Positions 41,480 to 51,829 of a DNA stretch of 64,000 bases are shown here, in pieces; position 1 is the stretch's first letter; each line of letters opens with the position of its first letter. The DNA comes from Agrypnia vestita (taxonomy: Eukaryota; Arthropoda; Insecta; Trichoptera; Phryganeidae): the NCBI GenBank assembly GCA_016648135.1, contig JADDOH010000146.1, forward strand, positions 186,001-250,000. The letters are read 5' to 3'. The position numbers and the translations under genes are program-made. The notes under the pieces were generated by a model. It made no database searches. It was not told the origin of the DNA and saw only the letters and a program-made list of their open reading frames with translations.

Positions 41480-42310
41480 TTATTTATTTTTTATTTTGGA
41501 ATCTCAACAGTACAATTTATTATAATGGCATAACGTATCGGATAGTTGGTAGACCAATTTATAATTAATAAAATATTAAGTCAAGCAATAAAGAAAACAT
41601 ATAATAGGGGGATAGGAGTGGAAGTTAGAGAGGGAAGTGGAGTGAGGTGTATGGGATTGTGGCTGAGTGGAGTGTGTGTGTATTCTGTGTGTGACGTATA
41701 TGTATATAGATATGGGGGTATGTGCAACGAGTGATGAGAGTTTGGCTGTGGTGTGTGTATGAGATGATGGTCGGTCTCAGTTAATCCGGTGAAGATCTAG
41801 AAACAAGTAATATAAGCGGTTTAAATAAGATTTTTAAGAGCTGAGATGTTGGTTTTAAATATATCAATGTCATTGAAGTGGTCATTGTATGCTTTGCATG
41901 TTCGCTGGATGAATGAGTTCTGTGCATAAGAGGTTCTGCTTATGGGTACATAGAAGAGCACGGACTGTCGGGTTCGCCTTGATGGAGCATGGAGAAAAAC
42001 CAGCTCCAATTGGCTGGGACAGTCAATATATTCCTGAAGTATTTGATCAGCTCGCGCTATGTTCCAGGGTTCTCATGTTATAGAAATCCGTTGCTTCCAT
42101 ATATGAGTCGAAATACGTGCCGGATTTACCATTGAGGCAACGCAAAAACCTGTTCTGAATTTGTTCTATTCTCGTAATGTATGTTGTCTGTTGTGGATTT
42201 CAGACCTGAAATGCATACTCCAAGTTACTGCGAACGTAGGAATAATATAAAAGTTTTAATGAGTGAGGATTTTTAATTTGTTTGCAGGTTCGAAGGATGA
42301 ATCCCAGATA
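41480..42310 (-). pseudogene. Jockey/CR1-like LINE C-terminus with 3' UTR and A-rich tail
   Basis: The minus strand reads in pieces RIEQIQNKF-like sequence, then, in a 62-codon open frame at 41821-42009, RRTRQSVLFYVPISRTSYAQ and NSFIQRTCKAYND. The VPxxRTxYxQNSFIxRxCxxYN pattern is the end of jockey/CR1-type reverse transcriptases. Downstream (41480-41815) is a pyrimidine/CA-rich 3' UTR ending AAAATAAAAAATAAATAAAAATG. Upstream frames are broken by stops. Truncated 5' end near 42310. Confidence 0.7.
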
Positions 42311-43490
42311 ATATGGTCAAAGTATATATTTTCACTTCGCTCTCCTTAAGCATGTGTTCGTTTCTCCAGCACCCTCAAGCATCCAGCAGCTACATAGTTT
42401 AATTTCTGGAATAATAGTCCCTTTAATCATCAGCTTTAAATAATTAATAAACCTGATAGTGAGAGGAACTGCCCCTCTCGAAAATACAGTATTAGTAAAA
42501 TACCTAAATATGCGTGACGCAGTACAATGTTATGTTTAGGAAAATTAAATTTATCATGTTTGAAATGTTCTTAGATTTTCACGGCCGTTTAAAATCTTCT
42601 GGTTTTTTATTTTATAGGAAATTATGCCGTTTTTTATGACCTTTATAGCCCAAAAGATCGTAAAAACAAGGCATAATCTTGTTGCATCACAGAGTATGCG
42701 CAAAATACATTAAAAATTAATTAAAACCAATTGTATTATTTGATTGTTTCGAAAAAAAATGATTATGATGAACTTTTAAGTATAAACCTATATAATTTTT
42801 GTTTTTAAATGAAAATAATTCACAAAATAACCCTCAGTATCCTCAATTTCTCCCTATTTTGCGGTAGTGTCCCCCGATCATTTGCATTAACCGCTCGAGC
42901 ATCCTTAATGACATCGAAGTTTCGGCCAAACGATCGATCTGGCCTGATATCCAGGGTACACTTCGGCGGATCAGTACCGTCATTTGCTGCCACGTGACCT
43001 AATCTATTCATTGTGGAGACGTATTGACACTGTCTATATAAACTAAGACATCTAAAAAAGCCATTTTACAGGAGAGTTGTTTCAAGTTTAGCTTTACATA
43101 AAAGTGAGCATTTTTGTCCATATTTGAATTTTTTTTGCTGATAACAGTTAAACTTTTTCTTAATTTTGTACTGTTAGAAATGCATTTATGTAACATTACC
43201 GAGTTTTCGCTTACGTAGAGTGCATCGGTATTTTTCCCCGAATATTCTGTAAATGTCCTATAACGTCTTATTATTTACGTATGTATATCAATTACCGCTT
43301 CCTTGCATTGGCCTTTAACGTAAACGCTTGGTTTAGTGTTAACGACAAATAAGAAGTAAAAACAGAAAAATATAGTCATTATCGGGAGCTAAAACTGGAA
43401 CTGTGTTGTCACGTGTCGTGGCTGCGGAAGGAATTAATGAAAACGCTGGAATTTGATACAGATTTATTAATTACTGATTAATTAATTCAG
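42311..43490. other. No recognised feature
   Basis: Mixed AT-rich DNA. ORFs at 42809-43011 overlap on both strands and match nothing I know. Confidence 0.35.
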
Positions 43491-43494
43491 GGCA

Positions 43495-43890
43495 GATAAA
43501 TACAACATGAAAATAAACAAAGACAAAACATTGTGCATGGTTGTTGGGAAGAGAAAGAGGTATCGACAAATGTTGTTTTTAGTGGCGTCGCTATCAAACA
43601 CGTAAAATAATTCACATATTTGGGTAGCAAAATTTCCCAAGATGGCCGCTCAGAGGCTGACGTCATAAGCAGAATACAATAGGCAAGAGTCACTTTCAAC
43701 AAAAAATCCAAAATCCTTGAATCCCCCAACATTGATTTAAAGGTTAGGAATAACTTGATTAAAAATCTTGTCTGGAGTGTGCCGATGTGCGGCAGCAAAA
43801 CATGGACCATCGGCCAGAGCATGTCCGGGAGGCTAGCGGCCTTTGAGATGTGGTGCTACAGGCGCATGGCGAGGATTTATTGGTCAGAAC
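43495..43890 (+). pseudogene. RTE-like LINE fragment, part 1
   Basis: The plus strand reads MKINKDKTLCMVVGKRKR, then, in a shifted frame, FTYLGSKISQDGRSEADVIS, RNNLIKNLVWSVPMCGSKTW, and FEMWCYRRMARIYWSE. This is the post-catalytic region of an RTE-like reverse transcriptase (FxYLGSxI..DGxS..D, LYGxETWTL, AFEMWCxRRM). One stop and one frameshift are present. The frame is cut at 43890 by the insertion of the next element and resumes at 44676. Confidence 0.85.
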
Positions 43891-44668
43891 TAGAGCCTCC
43901 AAATATTCGTGATTCCAACTATTCGAATATCGAATAGTTAATGATAATATATTCGAATATATTCGTAAAATTTTTGAGAAAGGTATAATTTACTTTGGAT
44001 GATAAATACAGATAAATACATTCTATATATTATAAAAAAACATTATAATTGTAGAGAATTTATTTATTTTAATTTTTAAAAATATATGTAATAAAAGAAC
44101 AACAAAAAATATATTTAAAGATAATGTTGAATTTAGAAATACAAATTAAAAAAAAAACACAAAACAATATAATTCAATTTTGTAAATATACACCTACAAA
44201 AACAATAAAAAATTAGATACAAACGAGTCACTATTCTCTCGATATCTGACAAAATTTTAGATATGTTTATATTACTTCATATCTCATACCCCACGTGCAA
44301 GTTTTTTAAAAATTATTTTGTATATAACTTCTTATTTGTCGGCTCAAGTATTTATGAAAAAGCCAACTCCGTCGTTGACTCCAACATAAGTGCTTATTGT
44401 AATAAAACTATAACGATAAGCATGACTTTAAAAAAGAAGGCAAATGCAAAAGGCGTCCGACAATTTACTGCGTTTACGACTTCATTATATAGCCCATTGA
44501 AAATGACTTTCAGAGTTCGTAAACCTCTGTTTCGTTTCGAAAAATATTAAAAATCTTATAATATAAATATGAGCGAACACTTTATGAATACTTTTTAAAG
44601 TATTTGAATAACGAATAGTTAAAAACAGGCTAATATATTAGAGTTTCGAATATTCGGATTAGAGTCAC
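43891..44668. mobile_element. hAT-like element inserted in the LINE
   Basis: 778 bp, very AT-rich, bounded by TCAGAAC on both sides (43884-43890 and 44669-44675), or 7 of 8 bp if one more base is counted. The ends TAGAGCCTCCAAATATTCG and, inverted, GTGACTCTAATCCGAATATTCG are alike, of the kind common in AT-rich hAT MITEs. Removing the insert with one TCAGAAC joins the LINE frame exactly as YWSE-HIRNDE. No transposase frame recognised. Confidence 0.8.
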
Positions 44669-44838
44669 TCAGAACATATCCGAAACGACGAGGTGTTGAG
44701 CAGGGTGGGCGAAAAGAGGCGGCTCTTTAACAGAATCGCCCAACAGCAGGCAATTTGGACAGGCATACGGGCCTGCTTTTAACCATCACCGAGGGAAATA
44801 TTGAAGGCAACAATCGTATAGGCCGCCCGATATTGATC
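44669..44838 (+). pseudogene. RTE-like LINE fragment, part 2
   Basis: Continues part 1: HIRNDEVLSRVGEKRRLFNR then IAQQQAIWTG, a frameshift, and LLLTITEGNIEGNNRIGRP. This matches the RTE tail VTNEEVLRRVxEKRxLLxxI...GxxxGKxxxGRPR. The frame ends soon after GRP, where homology stops at about 44835. Confidence 0.8.
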
Positions 44839-44839
44839 C

Positions 44840-45525
44840 ACTTAACTTTATTTACTTTTTACTTTAACTTTATTACTATTTTCTTTAACTTAACGCTATT
44901 TTCTAAATTGAAACTAAACTATTTCATAAATTTATCACTCATAAATAGACACTTTATAACCGTTTTAACACTTAATTCACTAGAACATTCCAACCAATTT
45001 CCGCAGGTATTATTGGCTTTGGTTTATTTCGCTACGTAAGAACTTTCCAGATTATCGCTGTCGAACTATCGCTTGCCTAGCCACACTGAGCTTTGCTGCT
45101 CGCGGCTGCCTTCACTGTCAAGCGCGCTAAGAACAACAACAACGTTTCTCTCGCGCGCGGCCCTATTTATATCTGGATAATGCTGATATCGAACCCTTTA
45201 GGCGTACCTAGTGTTTAAGAAAACTTTTTCGCGGCTTTCAGGCCACTATAAATGTTTCTCGATGCTTCCCAAAAGCCGTAGATTACGCTAAGTCGTTCTG
45301 GAATCTTCTATAGTGTTGTTGTGACATGTGACAGAAGTGCGCAATTATTTTTAGCCTCGTTACAGTATTATTTGAGGTGATTTTTAAAAAGCTAAAAGTC
45401 GTTAGATTTCTTCGATTTCAAGTCACGGTGATGACAAATTGATTTTTTCTGTGTATTTGTTTAATACACATTTTAAACAAATATTGAGAATTTACTTGGT
45501 TAGCATGCGAGTGTAAAAATTTTTT
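44840..45525. other. Unclassified repeat-like block with one partial HSE
   Basis: A pyrimidine-rich ACTTTAACTTTA segment, then a less AT-rich part with GCGCGCGGCCCTATTTATA near 45156-45175 and GTTCT, GGAAT, CTTCT (three perfect HSE pentamers) at 45296-45310. It may be an LTR or the end of a DNA transposon; no boundaries found. Confidence 0.35.
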
Positions 45526-45529
45526 GTTA

Positions 45530-45712
45530 GTTTTTTTATGTGTAAGCTGTAACCCGTCAAATATGAGGAAACACTGTTTCGCGTCTTTGCTAAGCGTTTT
45601 TTTTTTACCGTGAAATCGAACGAAATAACACGAAATTACGGACGGACGGATAGATGGACAGACAGACAACGAAATTATTATGTTTGATTGGAGGCTTTAA
45701 TAAAGCAGTCTT
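45530..45712 (+). repeat. SINE family 3, 3' part
   Basis: CGTCTTTGCTAAGCG, a T-run, CCGTGAAATCGAACGAAAT, ACGGACGGACGGATAGATGG, ACAGACAGACAACG and TTATTATGTTTGAT match the minus-strand copy at 7.2-7.35 kb. Confidence 0.6.
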
Positions 45713-46540
45713 ATGTAATTACTTAATTCAACAGTCAGTTTGCAGCTGCTGTCTTCTCACGCTCAAGATTGGATAGAAGGATCCAAGATTGAACTTTTCA
45801 GCCATTTGAGGACCCATAATCATAAAGAGACAGTCTGTAATTATGATGATCTTATGGGGGATTGACCTAAAGTGCAGAACAGTGACATCTGTGCGGCCAC
45901 GGTCGCAATAAGGGAGGACAGGCGCGCGCGCGTCTGCAAAGGCACGAAAGACCAGGGCCGGCTCGAGGTCTGCGTTCCACCAATCAACGCTCCTTCTACC
46001 ATCACGGACCAGGCAGCAGCGTTCGCTCGCAATACCGTAGTAAACTTACATTTTTAGTCTTCTTGTTGCATTGTACATTCATTGCTCAATATATATTGGG
46101 TTAACGTAATACGGGTTTTCACTTACAACAATAATTACCCCTTTCGTCTCCAGTGCAACAAGGAATTCCCGTAAGTACGAATCGGATACTTAACACTTAA
46201 GACTCGCCAATGAGTTTTTTAGACCCACTTAAGGTCATTTTGCTAAATATTTTCCAAGAAACGACTTGTGCGACGTGGCCGCTCTTAGTACCTTCAAATA
46301 CATGTGTTCCACGGTCTCACGGACGAACGAACTGAGTATGAGCCCGCTAGACCCAGTAGCGACTACGTACTTAAGTGTTATATTAATTATTTTGTAACAC
46401 ACGAGTAATATTTTTATAATGTTTTAGGTTTCAAAAATTACCAAATGTGGAGAGGACCGGGTGGATCAAATGACAGGTTCATAATCAGTGTCCAGGTGAA
46501 CTCAACGCTGGCCAATGTGCTTATTACAGAGAGTGAACAC
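45713..46540. other. No recognised gene; GC-rich patch at 45890-46040
   Basis: The patch supports open frames of about 60 codons on both strands (45841-46032 minus, 45872-46057 plus). Neither product resembles a known family, and a GCGCGCGC run lies inside, so I do not call a gene. Confidence 0.35.
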
Positions 46541-46541
46541 T

Positions 46542-46628
46542 AAATTAAACAAACGGCTGTATGGAAAATTTATTTGGTTAATTGATTTGATCAATTTTCC
46601 ATACAGCTTTCCATACTTTGTTTAATTT
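46542..46628. repeat. Two-block inverted repeat
   Basis: AAATTAAACAAA (46542-46553) and TGTATGGAAAATT (46558-46570) recur inverted at 46617-46628 and 46593-46605. Confidence 0.8.
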
Positions 46629-46800
46629 AACTTTCACAAAAGATTTGATAACACCCACTTTAGACCCCGACCTCTCTCTCCCTTGTAGATTCCTGATCGT
46701 CCTGTAGGCAGGTTAGTGCATGCATGTGATAAATATTGGTGATAGGTTAACAATACTATAGTTGTAGTGTACAGTGTTGTGAACATATTAGAGTAGTGTT

Positions 46801-46842
46801 GGTCCTGACGAAGAGACGGGTACGTCTCGAAACCGGTAGATC
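46801..46842 (+). ncRNA. Hammerhead-ribozyme-like motif HH3
   Basis: GGTC, CTGACGA, A, stem II GAGAC/GTCTC (5 bp, loop GGGTAC), GAAAC, CG, GTA, GATC. Stem I pairs GGTC with GATC including one G-U; stem III is the palindrome ACCGGT; GUA is the NUH cleavage triplet. All three stems differ in sequence from HH6 yet still pair, and the core bases are unchanged. One unpaired A before stem II departs from the textbook motif, as in the other copies. Confidence 0.65.
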
Positions 46843-47384
46843 GAAAATCTGGTATTGGTTTATAATAATTTAACTAACTCTTTATTATAATGTCTAACCA
46901 CAAAGTTAATGCTTTAAATATTAATAATGTGCTTATTTTTTGCTTTCATGAACATAGGAGCACTAAATACACATGTCATTTATAATTTAAATCCTAACTT
47001 AGATTCCATGACGAGGTAAGATTTTTTGAAGAATCTCGAAATTTCTCTGGTTCGGCCACTGATTCAAGAAAGACTAAATATTACAAATCTGCTGACACTA
47101 TCACTATTCGGAACATTATCCCCGTGGTAGAGGACTCGGTTCGCCGTCCGCCCGACAACCAGTGGCAGAAAGACGCGGTGCAGCTTTTGTAACTGGAAGT
47201 AGGACAGGAAAACTAAAATCCCGCGTGGAAAATGTAATTTTACAATTTCTGGGGAACCCACTAAGCCTATTTGTAGTAATTGTTTTAATTTGTTATAAGG
47301 TAAGTAATAAGTAAGATTGGCATTGGTAACAAAATACTATGATTTTTTGTTGATTTTCGAAGTTGATTTATCTAAAAAAAGTCT

Positions 47385-47441
47385 AATAACAGAATACAGT
47401 GTACAGTATACCTAGTATACTGTACACTGTATTCTGTTATT
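47385..47441. repeat. Perfect palindrome, 26-bp arms, 5-bp spacer
   Basis: Arms 47385-47410 and 47416-47441 start AATAACAGAATACAGTGTAC and are exact complements; the spacer is CCTAG. No second copy was seen in the window and no element ends were identified. Confidence 0.95.
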
Positions 47442-47479
47442 TAAGAATGTATCATTTACAAACGGTGTTAACTATTTTT

Positions 47480-47985
47480 TTAATAAAAACATATTTTGAT
47501 AAATAGTTGTCATAATCATATGAAGAAATACTCGTTATTTTTATTAAAAAATATCTATTATATTATTTGTTTATATCTACTTCTTTTATATGAGTAGTTT
47601 CACCAACATGTTTCAGAAAAAACCTTTCCATCGTCAGGGTGTTGTATAACTGTCAAAATATCGAAATGAAATGTTTTCTTGTTTTTTTTTTTAATTATTT
47701 GAAAAATCATTTTTAAATATTATTCATAAAGTTCTTGATTGCTCGCAATTATTAGAAAATTTTTAAGAATTGGGCAAGTAATTAAATTTAATTGATTTTT
47801 AATAATATTTTGTTTACTATTACATGCTTTTCTAATTTCTAATGATTCTAAATTATTTAATTTGAGACCAAAATTATTTATGTGTAAAATAGAATTCCTA
47901 AATCTTTATCAAAACCGTTAATTAATTTTATTTAATTAGTATAATTAATTTTTTAATTGTCAATCTACAATGTTGCTGAATCAAT
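47480..47985 (-). repeat. Penelope-type repeat remnant (minus)
   Basis: Contains the minus-strand hammerhead-like motif at 47601-47641 and ends, inverted, with the GCAACATTGTAGATTGACA block that starts the 35.8-kb remnant. No reverse transcriptase was found. Confidence 0.5.
47601..47641 (-). ncRNA. Hammerhead-ribozyme-like motif HH4
   Basis: Minus strand: CACC, CTGACGA, a stem II segment (GGAAAGG...TTTTCT), GAAAC, AT, GTT, GGTG. Core intact, stem I CACC/GGTG, stem III ACATGT, cleavage triplet GUU. Confidence 0.6.
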
Positions 47986-48154
47986 TGGAATTTTTATTTT
48001 TTTATTATTATTTTTAGGAATAATGAAAGTAGTAAAATGAAAACAATTTAACTAAAACTATTAATACCAAATACATAAATAACTTGAAATACTAAAAAGA
48101 AATGGGACCCGGTAGCGAGTACTTATGTTAATAACCGAGGTGCGAGTCCTTAAA

Positions 48155-48312
48155 GTGCACGTTCAGACACGCGGGAATCGCGTGGGAACAGTCAAGAATC
48201 AGAACAAACGTCTGAAAAATGACATAAATACCTACATACTCGTAAATAAGACCCGAGGCGGATCCCACGCGATTCTGAAACCGCGCGGTTCCCGCTGTGT
48301 CTGAACGTGCAC
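48155..48312. mobile_element. 158-bp Harbinger-type MITE
   Basis: Inverted ends GTGCACGTTCAGACAC, then (A)GCGGGAA(C/T)CGCG. The right half matches the left end of the 36.2-kb Harbinger element (CGCGATTCTGAAACCGCG, CCGAG.CGGATCCCACG), so it is a deletion derivative of the same family. Flanks AAA and TTA do not form a clean 3-bp duplication. Confidence 0.75.
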
Positions 48313-48482
48313 TTAGTGTTGAAAGACTGATCACTCTGGTGACGCCGGTGATCTCGAAGAGATACCGTTATAAAATGTGTAAGATATTTTCAAGCAAGTT
48401 TTCATATTGAAAATATGCAAAGAACACAGAAAAGAAACAAAAAACCAGGAAATACTTCAAGCTTATGAGAAATGAAAAACAA

Positions 48483-48905
48483 TGTATAATGCCTAAATTT
48501 AAAATAACCAAAATGCAGAACCACTATATTTATAAACCCATTAACTACTACAATAATTTACCTATCGAGATACGCTGCATCAGTAACATCTCAAAAAAAA
48601 TTAAATCTTCCTTAAATTAAACTTAAATTCATAAATCATTTAAACCTATAGCTTTTTTCAAAATACTTCATTATCAAATTGCCTTTTAATGGAAACCAAT
48701 TTATAATGCCTAAATTTAAAACAACCAAAATGCAGAACCATTATATTTATAAAGCCATTAACTACTAAAATAATTTATCTATCGAGATACGCTGCATCAG
48801 TAACCTCTCAAAAAATAAAAATCTTCCTAAAATTAAACTTAAATTCATAAATCATTTAAACCTATAGCTTTCTTCAAAATACTTCATCATCAAATTGCGT
48901 TTTAT
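48483..48905 (+). repeat. Tandem duplication of a jockey-type LINE C-terminal fragment
   Basis: Two ~210-bp units (48483-48698 and 48699-48905), about 90% alike. Each begins ATAATGCCTAAATTTAAAA and encodes MPKFK, HYIYKPINYYNNLPIEIRCI or a variant, matching YIYLGIKNFNNLPTDIKKI at the end of the 33.4-kb LINE. Confidence 0.8.
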
Positions 48906-48909
48906 TACC

Positions 48910-50090
48910 GTATTATTATAGTATTATTAAATGTCTCGCATGTACCTATATATAAAATAAGAGCTTCCTCATCAGACTTAAGAGCTTCTCTTCACTGATT
49001 AGGTCTACACGACTACAAAGTATTAAAAAAAATTTCAATTTAATATGTAAATATGTAAGAATTGTATTTGTTTCATATATTAAATAAAAAAAATAGATGA
49101 TTACCAGCGCCACCATCACCATAACCTGAAAAATTTTAGTGGTTGCAAGACTACAATCCATTAAAATTCAAATTGTATGAATATATTCCCACATTTGCCC
49201 AGGTAAACCGGTTACCGCGCCACGGTATTCATTGTGCCGCAGAACCAGGCGCCAACAGCCGCTGGTAAATTTGACGTGGAACTTGTGCCGCCCCTGGGAC
49301 TTGGGTCATATTCGCATGCAAATAGTTCTCGTGGACGCCATGAACTTCGGATTTCTATTTAAAATATTCAATGACAATAATGTGGGTCTGACGACCAATG
49401 AGACGGGGCTCGATGGTGAAGTTGCGTTTTAGAATTTCATACGCTTCATCACAATATGCTAATACTAAACTACATTGGAAATAATAAATTTTTCAACCTT
49501 AATTAAGTTTTAACAATCAACTTGAATACTGATATAAATAATTTATTTCATTTGATGCATTGCATACATACTTTGGCCCGTGAAATGGTTATAGCATACA
49601 TAAATTAAATGAGAAGATGTGTGTCGAAAATAGATTTACATTTCACCTCTTATATTGAAATATATATGTACATATGTACCTAATTATGTTATAATATATA
49701 CCTAATATAAGCATAATTTAAGATAATTAATTTCGTAGCCGGGCGCGTTAATCTCAATCTATATATTAAAAAATACTCCAAAATCAGCGCGATTGCATGG
49801 GTAAGTCACAATGATATATTTTGTTGAAAAATTATTTTTAGACAGTATTCCTCTCATTTTTTTTAGCATAAAAAATCGTCATATAAAACAAATATAATAT
49901 TTTTTACACACAACAAAAAACAAAGCCATGACCTCTGGATCAGAATACTAATATTATACTTTACCGTTCATAAAAATGACTGTACCTGCCGGTTTCTAAG
50001 GAATAAGTATTTTATTATTTATAGCCGACACCCATGAAATAGTAATAACGATTTTAATAAAAATTACATGAACATTTTTTTTATATTTCC
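48910..50090. other. No recognised gene
   Basis: A less AT-rich patch at 49200-49440 contains a 66-codon ORF (49232-49432) of no known family. The remainder is AT-rich. Confidence 0.35.
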
Positions 50091-50094
50091 TCTG

Positions 50095-50345
50095 TCGGCA
50101 GTTAAAGGTACTATTTTAAACCATGACGATTGTGCTGGGCGGAACGAGAAACGGTTCTTTGTCCTATTTGTGGTACATTTTTGACGGGAAACGCAGGCTC
50201 GGCGGTAGTAACATCGCTATCGTTGCCGCCTCCGGGATTGCTGGCTCGGGGCTCAAGTCCCATCTCTGGTCGTTTAATTTCGTTTTTAGGAGTGAATTCG
50301 ATCGTTTTCACGGCCACTCAGAATCTTCTGGTTTGTGGCTTCTGA
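50095..50345 (+). repeat. SINE family 3 copy
   Basis: Contains TTTTTGACGGGAAACGC, TAACATCGCTATCGTTGCCG, the tRNA-like GGCTCGGGGCTCAAGTCCC (B-box-like), TCGTTTAATTT and GTGAATTCGATCG. The same order occurs on the minus strand at 7.3 kb. The several overlapping ORFs here are by-products. Confidence 0.65.
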
Positions 50346-50477
50346 GGTATTATTTTTTTCAGGTAATCGCATTTATGAATATGAAATTTAACAAGAGTTA
50401 TCATTTTTCGCATTATATAGAAGTAAGAATATCTATCTCTACATTATGTAGAATATCATGTAAAGTATTATTAAAAA

Positions 50478-50544
50478 TATATATAATCCTATATATATAT
50501 ATATATCTTATATTATATATATATATCTATAGATATATAGATAT
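50478..50544. repeat. AT-rich microsatellite
   Basis: Alternating AT with TAGATA variants; it abuts the left end of the hairpin-ended element. Confidence 0.85.
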
Positions 50545-50546
50545 TA

Positions 50547-50586
50547 TGACGTGAGGTTCTGATGCTTACATCAGAACTCCTCGTCA
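50547..50586. repeat. Left terminal hairpin of copy 2
   Basis: Outer stem TGACG/CGTCA, inner stem GTTCTGATG/CATCAGAAC, loop CTTA. Confidence 0.8.
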
Positions 50587-51744
50587 CCACCAGTTTTGCT
50601 CAGTCGGAGAAGAATGGGACTCACCTTACTTCTACATTTCAAACTCAGGGTATTTCTGGTGTCGTGTACGCTGCACTTCAGCTGTCTCTCATTTAAACAT
50701 ATTTAAAGTTGTAACAGTTCAATGACAAGGGTTATACAACGAAACATTCTTTAGTTAGCATGTAAATTTATTCAAATAAATTTAATCAAAAATTAATGGT
50801 GCCACAGAAGGTGACAATTTTCCATAAAATATTTTTGTGAATTTTGCACATCGAAATCTTTTTTGTACAATAAATAGAGTTGAATAATTTAATTTACCGC
50901 GCCTCGACATCATCGCTAGCGGCCGCATTAAACAAGGTTGGATAAGACAATCGAAAATAAATTATTTTATACTACTAGCGGTGACGGCAGCGCTGGTGTC
51001 GGAAACGCCGGCAATCACATTCTGTAGATTCAATTAACGTCAGGTCGAAATTTCTAAATCAGATTTTAAAAACAATGAAGCTACAATAGGCTGTGCGAAT
51101 ACATTCGCTTGGTGACATTGATTTCAGATAACATGTCACAATTTCTGGCACAAACACCGCTTCCGCATGTATTAAAAACGGCACGACCTCTGATTTCTAT
51201 TCAATTTTCGGAGCCAGATAAACTCCCAGCTCGCTCCAGGCGTGACGTGAAGTTGATGATTAAAAAATTTGGAATACCAGGCATGTCGTAGTCTTCATTT
51301 TACTGGCCTTGCATCTGAAGCAGGATTGCTCCCTTATGGGTCCAGAGAATAACCCCGCCCCGAGGCTTTGGGCTGCCGATGCAGATGACTTCCGGAACAT
51401 CATCTCTGCAGCTGCCCCCCAGGCGTTGCAAGGGATGCATCTTTCACCCAACGACGAGTCATCTTGCCATGGCGCGAAACGCTGGCGTGGAAGGACCCTC
51501 TTAACACGAGGGTTCACAGAAAGGCTCACATCTTGCGAGCGGAAGTGTCAGATTTCGAATGCGCCATTTTGAAATATCGTCCCCGACGTTCGCGACTGCC
51601 GTGAAATTATCTGCAGTAGACCAAAGACATTTATTTTTTCCCATAGAGTATTCGCGGTACCTACGCGGATTAAAATCAATTTTGGTGCAGATATTTGGTG
51701 CGGGGATCGATAAATTCATTACTTTTAGATGTTTCGCGAAGAAG

Positions 51745-51772
51745 TGTGACGAACAGAGGTTGCTACGTCACA
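51745..51772. repeat. Right terminal hairpin of copy 2
   Basis: TGTGACG/CGTCACA stem, loop unlike copy 1. Confidence 0.75.
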
Positions 51773-51825
51773 ATATATATAAATGTATATATATATATAT
51801 ATATATAATAATTATAATATATAAA
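51773..51825. repeat. AT microsatellite
   Basis: Alternating AT at the right edge of copy 2. Confidence 0.85.
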
Positions 51826-51829
51826 ATGG

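Larger units (their letters stand above)
50545..51774. mobile_element. Hairpin-ended element, copy 2 (unclassified)
   Basis: Left ~480 bp and right ~120 bp match copy 1 (TTATGACGTG, CCAG, CGGAGA.GAATGGGACT, CACCTTACT, TTCAA.CTCAGGGT; right end GTTTCGCGAAGAAGTGTGAC). The middle (51.1-51.55 kb) is less AT-rich and unrelated to that of copy 1 as far as I can see. Flanked by AT runs on both sides. Confidence 0.65.

Noticed and set aside
50123..50554. 143-codon plus-strand ORF
   Set aside because: Runs through SINE family 3 and into an AT microsatellite.
51260..51572. Overlapping 87-89-codon ORFs on both strands in the hairpin-ended element
   Set aside because: No family resemblance, and not present in copy 1; probably chance in a less AT-rich segment.
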